From Sediminispirochaeta sp. (GTDB lineage Bacteria > Spirochaetota > Spirochaetia > DSM-16054 > Sediminispirochaetaceae): a stretch of 12,441 nucleotides of DNA. Below, one piece after another: positions 5,912-11,710 of this stretch. Position numbers and translations under genes: made by a program. Where the stretch lies: NCBI GenBank assembly GCA_011046055.1, contig DSBN01000008.1:1-12441 (forward strand), read 5' to 3'. Under the pieces are notes generated by a model. That model did no database searches, had not been told where the DNA came from, and saw only the letters and a program-made list of their open reading frames with translations. Within the stretch, counting starts at the first letter, position 1. Every line of letters starts with the position of its first letter.

Positions 5912-6547
5912 ATGAACACGGCAGACACAAAATCGGGCAAGGAGCCGATTCGGCTTTTTCGCTCGGACCTTCTCGAGTTTTTTACCCATATCCACCCGGC
6001 GGTGGTGGCGGCGGTCTATCTGCCCCTGATCCTCGTGCTTCTAGTCTTCGGTACGCTGCAGCGGGCTCCGGGCGGAATATGGGCGGCGGCGCTGCTCTGG
6101 GCGGCGGGGCTTCTCATCTGGACGCCCGCGGAGTATCTGCTCCACAGGTTTCTTTTTCATTTCACACCCCGCACTCCCCGGCAGGAGAGGGTCTCCTTTC
6201 TCTTTCACGGGGTGCACCACGCCCAGCCCATGGTGAAGACCCGGTTAGTGATGCCGCCGGCGGTGAGTCTACCTCTGGCGGGGCTCTTTTTCCTCCTTTT
6301 CCGGCTTCTGTTTCTGCTGATTCCCGGCGGATACGCCGAGGCGATGATCCTCAGCTCCGGATTTCTGGCGGGCTACCTCTCGTACGACATGCTGCACTAC
6401 GCCATGCACCACTTCAATATCAAAAGCGGCTATGTGCAAAAGGTCCGTCGCAACCACATGCGCCACCACGCCTTGACCCCCGACAAGAGGTTCGGGGTGA
6501 CCACAGTCTTTTGGGACCGCGTCTTCGGAACCTACGTGGAGGAATGA
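5912..6547 (+). CDS. Fatty acid hydroxylase / sterol desaturase superfamily membrane protein
   Basis: A 211-residue integral membrane di-iron oxygenase. It has the full set of superfamily histidine clusters: HRFLFH (78-83), HGVHH (99-103), HYAMHH (162-167) and HMRHH (182-186), in the spacing of Scs7/FA2H-like fatty acid 2-hydroxylases. Hydrophobic segments at about 31-50, 57-71, 117-138 and 145-160 would form the membrane part. FA2H-like enzymes hydroxylate acyl chains of lipids at C2; the substrate here is unknown. The frame stays open to a TTG at 5876, but that codon coincides with the -35 box, so ATG 5912 is chosen. It follows the broken desaturase by 51 bp with its own promoter. Both genes modify lipid acyl chains, suggesting a membrane-adaptation pair of which only this one is plainly intact. 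Confidence 0.85.
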   Translation: MNTADTKSGKEPIRLFRSDLLEFFTHIHPAVVAAVYLPLILVLLVFGTLQRAPGGIWAAALLWAAGLLIWTPAEYLLHRFLFHFTPRTPRQERVSFLFHGVHHAQPMVKTRLVMPPAVSLPLAGLFFLLFRLLFLLIPGGYAEAMILSSGFLAGYLSYDMLHYAMHHFNIKSGYVQKVRRNHMRHHALTPDKRFGVTTVFWDRVFGTYVEE

Positions 6548-6626
6548 GCCGCCCCTCTTTTTACCGGAGATATTTCGGTGGTCTGACTTTTGTAAAAGCA
6601 AACACTAGTAAAAAAGCTGCTTTGTG

Positions 6627-6671
6627 CATGAAATACTATGATAATTTCATGATTTATGTTATACTATCATA
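6627..6671 (+). promoter_or_regulatory. Promoter and repeats upstream of the second VapBC pair
   Basis: An extended -10, TGT followed by TATACT (6660-6665), precedes the operon; no clear -35 is seen. CATGAAAT (6627-6634) and ATTTCATG (6644-6651) form a perfect 8-bp inverted repeat with a 9-bp centre. TATGATA (6637-6643) is repeated inverted as TATCATA (6665-6671), flanking the -10 region. These are probable operator sites for the RHH antitoxin. The ribosome binding site GAGGAGG at 6672-6678 directly follows the second repeat. Confidence 0.55.
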
Positions 6672-6683
6672 GAGGAGGCTCAC

Positions 6684-6962
6684 ATGGCAAACCTGCAGGT
6701 AAAAGATATCGATGAAAGTTTGTACGAAACGCTGCGGAGCTTGGCGGCACATGAGAGAAGGTCGATTAGCCAGGAGGTGGTGTATATTCTCCAGAAATAT
6801 CTGTCAAAACCCGATGATTTCGAAGCCAACCAGACGGATGAGTTCCTGAAGTTGGCCGGCAGCTGGCGCGATGAGAGAGAGGCTGAAGAAATACTGTTGG
6901 AAATCAGGGAAGGTCGAAAAAACTCCAGTAGATTCGGAAAAGACAATGAACTACTTGATTGA
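6684..6962 (+). CDS. vapB: FitA/VapB-like ribbon-helix-helix antitoxin
   Basis: A 92-residue protein. Residues 1-42 (MANLQVKDIDESLYETLRSL, then ERRSISQEVVYILQKYL) match the ribbon-helix-helix form of FitA-type antitoxins: strand LQVKDID, helix LYETLRSLAAHE, helix SISQEVVYILQKYL. The C-terminal tail is charged and would mask the PIN active site. GAGGAGG lies 5 nt before the ATG. The gene overlaps the toxin ORF by 17 bp and ends with TGA. It should repress its own promoter through the repeats at 6627-6671. It differs in sequence from the antitoxin at 1481-1702. Confidence 0.85.
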   Translation: MANLQVKDIDESLYETLRSLAAHERRSISQEVVYILQKYLSKPDDFEANQTDEFLKLAGSWRDEREAEEILLEIREGRKNSSRFGKDNELLD

Positions 6963-7344
6963 TACCGACATTCTGATATACAGCTTGAAAGGCAGGGAAG
7001 AAGTAATCGAGCAATTCAAGGCGCATAGAAACTTTCCCAAATCAATGTCAGTGATAACGTACGGAGAACTGATGTACGGCGCGCGCAAATCCAAGTACGT
7101 AGAAAAAAATATGGCAAATGTGAGGAGATTGGCGGAAGTTTTTCCCATCATCCATATAACTCCGGCAATAATGGAGACCTTTGGCGATTTAAAAACAAAT
7201 CTGGAAAAAACGGGAACAACTATCGACGACATGGACCTTTTAATCGGGTCTACCGCGATAGCTCACAACTTTGTGGTGGTCACAAACAACACAAAACACT
7301 TTGAAAAGATCGCCGGTTTAGAACTGGAAAACTGGTCCCTATAA
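6946..7344 (+). CDS. vapC: VapC PIN-domain ribonuclease toxin
   Basis: A 132-residue PIN toxin. Metal-site residues: D6 in MNYLIDTDIL, E41 in ITYGELMYGAR and D97 in TIDDMDLLIGSTAIAHN. The fourth region reads VVTNNTKHF (N114, N115), as in many VapC proteins of this subgroup, followed by the usual GLELENW end. It is expected to cut tRNA or other RNA unless bound by the antitoxin. The frame is open upstream to an ATG at 6871, but that would add 25 residues entirely within the antitoxin gene; the conserved N-terminus MNYLIDTD fixes the start at 6946. It converges with the cyclase remnant at 7393. Confidence 0.88.
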   Translation: MNYLIDTDILIYSLKGREEVIEQFKAHRNFPKSMSVITYGELMYGARKSKYVEKNMANVRRLAEVFPIIHITPAIMETFGDLKTNLEKTGTTIDDMDLLIGSTAIAHNFVVVTNNTKHFEKIAGLELENWSL

Positions 7345-7392
7345 TCACAAGGAATTGCAGCCCTTGGAGGGAAGAGTCCAAGAGAGAAGTAT

Positions 7393-8190
7393 TTATTTCG
7401 ACCGCAGGACGAACTCGCCCTGCCAAGAATCGGGAGGCGGGTTTTCCAGGTATTCCCGACAGCGGCGGATGTAGAGCTTTGCCAGCGCGTCGTTGGCCTT
7501 GGTGTCGAGGATTTCCTGAAAGCCATTGACGGCGCCTTCGAAATCTCTGGCGATGTAGAGCTCCATGGCCTTTTCGTGCTGCTGCCAGATGAGCTTCTGC
7601 TGGGCGTCTAAGGATTTTTTTACATTGTAAATTTTCACCGGGGCGCTTTTTCCCTTGACCACGACCCGGTTCAGAAGGCGGCAGGGGTAGATGGCGCTGA
7701 TCTTCCGCTGTACCGATTCGGAGATGATGATCGGTTCATGGTAGACCTTGGTCAGCCCCTCCAGGCGCGAGGCGAGGTTGACCATAGGGCCATCTCGTAG
7801 GCGTATTTTTTGATTTGTCCGTAGGCGCTGTCCAGCTCTCCGGTCATCTGGTTGAAGTAGTGACCCAACTGCCCGACCTCGTCCTGGTACCAGAGAGTGA
7901 CGTTTTTCGAGAGGTCCCCGGTAGAAATAATATCTTGTATCACGCTGACCATATCCTTGATAGGTTTGGTCAATATATTCGAAAAAACGATCAGCAGCCC
8001 CAACGCTATGATCAACGAGGCGATGAGAATGACGGCGGTCCTCTGATAAATCTTACCTACAGAGGAGTAGAAGATGTCCTCCCTTTCGGCGGTGAGCAGA
8101 TACCAATCGAAAGGCTCAAAGAGCCGTCCCTGCCCGACGTAGCGCCGCCCTCCGAGGCTCAGCCGCTGCCACCCCTCTCCTCCGGAACGG
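7393..8190 (-). pseudogene. Membrane class III adenylate/guanylate cyclase remnant, catalytic core deleted
   Basis: Two pieces of one minus-strand gene. The upstream piece (about 8190-7788) holds the end of an extracellular cache-like sensor domain (FEPFDWYLLTAEREDIFY), a transmembrane helix (TAVILIASLIIALGLLIVF) and a HAMP domain (LTKPIKDMVSVIQDI to the DEVGQLGHYFNQM region). It then runs into YGQIKKYAYEMA. The downstream piece, in a different frame from about 7785, begins with VNLASRLEGLTKVYHEPI, which belongs near the C-terminal end of a class III cyclase domain, continues with VKGKSAPVKIYNV, and ends with a helical tail (ELYIARDFEGAVNGFQEIL). Nearly all of the cyclase catalytic domain is missing at the join near 7785-7790, with a frame change. 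The 5' end is also lost near 8190. Not functional. Confidence 0.82.
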
Positions 8191-8361
8191 GATGAGCGAA
8201 ACTTCTCCATACAACTCCCCGACGGCAGCTTCCGCGTACTGCGCAACCGCCCGGAGGCCACCGACCGGCTGCAGAGCTGGACCGTCGCCGCCATCATCGG
8301 GCGGGAGATAGAGCCGCTGGGCTTCGTCTATGTGGAGCGACTTTTCCAGGAGATCCGTTGA
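8188..8361 (+). pseudogene. 3' tail of an unidentified gene, truncated at its 5' end
   Basis: A plus-strand frame from about 8188 to TGA 8359-8361 encodes some 57 residues containing FSIQLPDGSFRVLRNRPEAT and LQSWTVAAIIGREIEPLGFV. Its codons end mostly in C or G, as in the intact genes here, and the product reads like a genuine C-terminal segment. The minus-strand reading of the same bases, at the start of the cyclase remnant, is low-complexity and unlike a sensor domain. No start codon or ribosome binding site is seen. The family was not recognised. Its broken 5' end abuts the broken 5' end of the cyclase remnant, which marks a rearrangement junction near 8190. Confidence 0.5.
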
Positions 8362-8387
8362 GAATTGCTCGTTTGACTCACTTTTTG

Positions 8388-8416
8388 TTGACAGATAGGA
8401 GGAGCCGTGTTACCCT
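8388..8416 (+). promoter_or_regulatory. Promoter of the sugar ABC transporter-NamZ operon
   Basis: A perfect -35 TTGACA (8388-8393), 17 bp, and an extended -10 of the form TG-T-TACCCT (8408-8416). The TACCCT hexamer is weak and the TG extension may compensate. The start is predicted near 8423, leaving a leader of about 107 nt before the binding-protein gene. Confidence 0.6.
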
Positions 8417-8422
8417 TTAGTT

Positions 8423-8443
8423 AGTTTGTGCAAAGAACAAACT
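8423..8443 (+). promoter_or_regulatory. Inverted repeat at the predicted transcription start, probable operator
   Basis: AGTTTGT (8423-8429) and ACAAACT (8437-8443) form a perfect 7-bp inverted repeat with a 7-bp centre, spanning about +1 to +21 of the predicted transcript. Position and shape fit a repressor operator for a sugar-induced operon; the regulator is not in the window. As RNA it would also form a 7-bp leader hairpin. Confidence 0.5.
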
Positions 8444-8529
8444 TAATAAACGCCCTGTGACTGTAAATAGAAAAGGATAGCCGGACAAACTACAGGGGCG
8501 TCATTACCATTCCCCAAAAGGAGGGCAGG

Positions 8530-9819
8530 ATGAAACGTGTGACCATTATCTTCGCGTTGCTCGTAGTCCCCTTCGTTCTTTTTGCCGGAGGTCAAGGAGA
8601 AGGAAGCGGAGAGCAATCGCGGGAGACGCCGGAGGAGGAGATCACTCTGGATGTCTGGAGTTGGCGAGGAGAGGACGTCGAGGAGTACAAACGGATTTTT
8701 GACGTTTTTGAAGAGGCCAATCCGGGAATCACCGTCGATTTTCGAACTATCAAAAACACCGAGTACAACACGGTACTGGCGACGGCCTTGGAGGGAGATC
8801 AAGGGCCGGATGTAATGCAGTTACGGGCCTACGGCGGTCTGCAGCGCTACATCGACTTTTTGATGCCCCTGGATGACGTGGTTCCGGAATTGGAAAACTT
8901 TCCCAATTCCTCAATCGCCAGCGCTTCTGGCAGGAAGGACGGAAAAATCTACGGAGTCCCCTTTGCCAACCAAGCCTTGGGAATCTATTACAACAAAAGG
9001 ATCTTCGAGGAAAACGGAGTTGCCCCACCTAGCACCTGGAGCGAATTCATCGACCTGCTGGACACTCTTAAATCCAACGGTGTCACCCCCCTGGCCAATG
9101 GCGGACAGGCAGCTTGGATGTTGGAGATCATGTTCGGAACGATCGCGCCGAACTTTTACGGCGGGAACGACTTCTACGAAGCCGTGGTCGCTGGAGAGAC
9201 CACCTTCACCGATGAGCGTTTCATAAACGCCCTGGAACGGATGTATAACCTCCGCGACTACATGCCCAACGGCTTCATGGGTATGGATTTCGCTACCATG
9301 CAGGCCAACTTTTTCACCGAACAGGCGGCTATGTACATCGGTGGATCCTTTGAAGCAGCCTTTTTTCAGCAGCAGAACCCCGATCTGGATATTGGAGTAT
9401 TTCCGGCTCCTCGGCCAGAGGGTACCAACACCAACTACATCGGAGTCTGGGCTGACGGTTCGTACGGTGTCAACCGCAGCACCCCCCACGAGGAAGCGGC
9501 CCTCAAGCTTATTCAGTTCATGGCCTCCAAAGAGTTCGGTGATATGTTCACCAATATGCTGGCCCAAATATCACCGATCCCCGGAGTCGAAGCCGATCCG
9601 TCCAAAGTACCCGTGCTCTCGAAGTTCATCTCCTTTTTAGATGAGTACGAAACAACCCCCTACATCATGCTGGTCGGATTTCGTTGGGATCAACCCACCG
9701 GTTCAGTGGTACTGCAGAATGCCCTGCAGGGTATGATGCAAGGTGACATGAGCCCGCAAGAAGTCGCCGAAACTGTCCATACCGAACTTGCATCTTGGTA
9801 CGAACCCTTTCAAAATTAG
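8530..9819 (+). CDS. ABC transporter sugar-binding protein (CUT1, family 1)
   Basis: A 429-residue extracytoplasmic solute-binding protein of a carbohydrate ABC importer. AAGGAGGG lies just upstream of the ATG. Residues 1-19 form a secretion signal (MKRV, a hydrophobic core, then LFA before GGQGEG). The position where a lipobox cysteine would be is Gly21, so it looks cleaved by signal peptidase I rather than lipidated, a pattern seen in spirochaetal binding proteins. The mature part has typical family 1 features: ITLDVWSWRGEDVEEYKRIF, GPDVMQLRAYGGLQRYID, GKIYGVPFANQALGIYYNKR, and AAMYIGGSFEAAFFQQ near the hinge. Several Trp and Tyr residues could stack on a sugar. With NamZ downstream, the ligand is inferred to be a MurNAc-containing saccharide; the sequence alone does not show this. 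Confidence 0.9.
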   Translation: MKRVTIIFALLVVPFVLFAGGQGEGSGEQSRETPEEEITLDVWSWRGEDVEEYKRIFDVFEEANPGITVDFRTIKNTEYNTVLATALEGDQGPDVMQLRAYGGLQRYIDFLMPLDDVVPELENFPNSSIASASGRKDGKIYGVPFANQALGIYYNKRIFEENGVAPPSTWSEFIDLLDTLKSNGVTPLANGGQAAWMLEIMFGTIAPNFYGGNDFYEAVVAGETTFTDERFINALERMYNLRDYMPNGFMGMDFATMQANFFTEQAAMYIGGSFEAAFFQQQNPDLDIGVFPAPRPEGTNTNYIGVWADGSYGVNRSTPHEEAALKLIQFMASKEFGDMFTNMLAQISPIPGVEADPSKVPVLSKFISFLDEYETTPYIMLVGFRWDQPTGSVVLQNALQGMMQGDMSPQEVAETVHTELASWYEPFQN

Positions 9820-9845
9820 CGTATGAACAACAATACAAAGAATCA

Positions 9846-9874
9846 GGTGCTCCGAGGCTCTCGGAGCACCTTTT
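9846..9874 (+). terminator. Hairpin with T-run between binding protein and permeases (partial terminator/attenuator)
   Basis: GGTGCTCCGAG (9846-9856), loop GCT, CTCGGAGCACC (9860-9870): a perfect 11-bp stem followed by TTTT (9871-9874). It sits in the 72-bp gap after the binding-protein stop. The T-run is short, so leaky termination or 3'-end stabilisation of the upstream mRNA is likely. Either would make binding protein in excess over permease, as is common in such operons. Confidence 0.75.
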
Positions 9875-9891
9875 AACATGGAGTCCACGAA

Positions 9892-10833
9892 ATGGGAATC
9901 AAGGAAAAGTGGGAGGGGATCTCGAATTCGAGAGACTTTGCCTTCGTCGTTTTTCTTTTGCCGGGATTAGTGCTCTTTATTACTCTGGTTATCTATCCCG
10001 TCTTCCGATCATTTGCCTACAGTCTCTACGCCTGGGAAGGATTACAGCGTGTCGGCTTTATCGGACTCGAGAACTTTCGTACCCTTTTCAACGGGGTTTC
10101 TCCGATCTCACGAAGGTTCTGGAACGCTGCGGGGCACAACGCCTACGCGCTGGCTTTTGTAGTGGTGCTGCAGACCCTGATCGGTTTTTTTATCGCCTTG
10201 GGTCTTTTTCAGGAGCTCCCGGGTACGAAATTCTTTCGGGCTCTGGTATTCCTTCCGGTCACGCTCTCTATCGTAGTAGTGGGCTTCCTGTTCAATTTAC
10301 TGCTTCATCCCAGTTGGGGCGCGATCAACCATTTGATAGGCTTTTTTAGCGGTTCCGACTTTAGCTTCCCCTGGTTAGGAGATCCGGCAACCGCCTTTAC
10401 CACAATTCTGATTATCAACATATGGCGGTGGGCGGGGTTCCCGGCCCTCATATTTCTCGCCGGTCTGAACAACATTCCCGCAGCGGTCCTGGACGCCTGC
10501 GAGCTCGACGGGGTCAAAGGTTTGGCACGAATTCGGTTTATCTATCTCCCGCTAATCGTACCACAGCTGTTGACCGTGCTCATTTTGACCATCACGGGAA
10601 ATCTTCGCATGTTTGACATCGTTTATTCTTTAACAGGTCCTACGGGAGGACCGAACTACTCCACCGATGTCCTCGGTACGCTTTTCTATCGTACCGCCTT
10701 CGGTGGTATAACCGGTTTGGCCGACAAGGGGCTCGGCGCGGCTATCGGTATTGTTATCGTGCTTCTCTCGGCGGTGATCTCCTTGGTGATAACTAGATCG
10801 CTGCACAATAAACGGGTGAGTTTGGAGGGATAG
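9892..10833 (+). CDS. Sugar ABC transporter permease, MalF/UgpA type
   Basis: A 313-residue inner-membrane permease of the CUT1 family, with about six membrane helices; the first is at about 17-37 (FAFVVFLLPGLVLFITLVIY). The EAA loop that docks to the ATPase lies at about 202-220: ACELDGVKGLARIRFIYLP. The segment FDIVYSLTGPTGGP near the C-terminal side is also typical of MalF-like subunits. GGAG at 9880-9883 precedes the ATG by 8 nt. The gene is separated from the binding-protein gene by a hairpin and from the second permease by 4 bp. No ATP-binding subunit is encoded in the window; a shared MsmK/MalK-like ATPase elsewhere, or a downstream gene, would be needed. Confidence 0.92.
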   Translation: MGIKEKWEGISNSRDFAFVVFLLPGLVLFITLVIYPVFRSFAYSLYAWEGLQRVGFIGLENFRTLFNGVSPISRRFWNAAGHNAYALAFVVVLQTLIGFFIALGLFQELPGTKFFRALVFLPVTLSIVVVGFLFNLLLHPSWGAINHLIGFFSGSDFSFPWLGDPATAFTTILIINIWRWAGFPALIFLAGLNNIPAAVLDACELDGVKGLARIRFIYLPLIVPQLLTVLILTITGNLRMFDIVYSLTGPTGGPNYSTDVLGTLFYRTAFGGITGLADKGLGAAIGIVIVLLSAVISLVITRSLHNKRVSLEG

Positions 10834-10837
10834 GTCA

Positions 10838-11689
10838 ATGAGTAAGGCATCAGTACTGAGAGTGAAGCACCTGGGGCTCACCAAGAGTAGCATCGTATAC
10901 CTGTTTCTCGGCTTATACGCGGTTCTGATCATCGTCCCACTATTGATCATGTACAACTCATCGCTGCGCAGTACCACCGAACTTTTTTCCGCCCCCTTGA
11001 GCCTGGCCATCAACCCACGCTTTGAGAATTACCGAGAGGTGCTCCTGGGCAGCAACTTCATGCTTCATCTCATGAACAGCGTCATTATCACCGCCGGTGC
11101 GATGCTGTTGAATATCGGAGTCGGGACTCCCGCCGCTTACGCCCTAGCTCGATACCGGGTAAAATCGGCGGGGATAGTCTACTCTTTTTTCCTTCTCGGA
11201 CTCATGGTACCTCTGCGCCTGGCTTCACTGCCTCTTTTTCTGATGATGAGGGACCTGGGACTCTTGGATACACGGACGGCTCTGATCCTGGTTTATTCGG
11301 CGTGGCGCTTTGGCTTCACCATCCTCATTCTCTACGGCTTTTTCTACAATCTACCGGAGAACCTCGAGGACGCCGGACGCATCGATGGGGCCAATGAGTT
11401 TCAGCTCTTCCGCAAAGTGATGCTCCCGTTGGCTCGACCCGGATTGGTGATCGCCATAATCTACAACGCGGTGCCGATATGGAACGACTTCTTTTTCCCC
11501 CTTATTTTCCTCCGTTCCTCCGAGCTGAGCCCGTTACCCCTGGCGGTGGCCAACTTTTTTGGGGAACACTCGGTTCAGTGGGGCCCATTGTTCGCCTTTC
11601 TGGGGCTCTCCATACTTCCGATAGTGGTACTCTACCTCTTGATGTCCCGCTATTTTATCCGCGGTATGTTGGCCGGTACTTTCAGATAA
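10838..11689 (+). CDS. Sugar ABC transporter permease, MalG/UgpE type
   Basis: A 283-residue partner permease. The membrane helices include about 19-39 (IVYLFLGLYAVLIIVPLLIM) and a C-terminal helix ending in the characteristic RYFIRGMLAGTFR. The periplasmic segment with NSSLRSTTELFSAP and the ENYREVL region before helix 2 are typical. The EAA loop is at about 177-197: EDAGRIDGANEFQLFRKVML. It forms the heterodimeric channel with the preceding permease. A purine-rich GGAGGGATAGG precedes the ATG within the end of the upstream gene; the gap is 4 bp. The next gene starts 12-21 bp after its stop, so all four genes are likely one operon. Confidence 0.92.
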   Translation: MSKASVLRVKHLGLTKSSIVYLFLGLYAVLIIVPLLIMYNSSLRSTTELFSAPLSLAINPRFENYREVLLGSNFMLHLMNSVIITAGAMLLNIGVGTPAAYALARYRVKSAGIVYSFFLLGLMVPLRLASLPLFLMMRDLGLLDTRTALILVYSAWRFGFTILILYGFFYNLPENLEDAGRIDGANEFQLFRKVMLPLARPGLVIAIIYNAVPIWNDFFFPLIFLRSSELSPLPLAVANFFGEHSVQWGPLFAFLGLSILPIVVLYLLMSRYFIRGMLAGTFR

Positions 11690-11710
11690 TTTAACCTAAA
11701 AATGGAGAAA

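Noticed and set aside
5803..6672. Long 289-residue plus-strand frame over the hydroxylase region
   Set aside because: Low-complexity Gly/Pro/Arg/Ser-rich product. The overlapping frame at 5912-6547 has the conserved His clusters and hydrophobic segments, so this is its shadow.
7363..7382. CTTGGA-N8-TCCAAG hairpin after vapC as a terminator
   Set aside because: 6-bp stem, 8-nt loop and no adjacent T-run; too weak to call.
7815..8195. 126-residue plus-strand frame opposite the cyclase remnant
   Set aside because: The minus strand carries a recognisable transmembrane-HAMP sequence; the plus frame is its antisense shadow with no family features or ribosome binding site.
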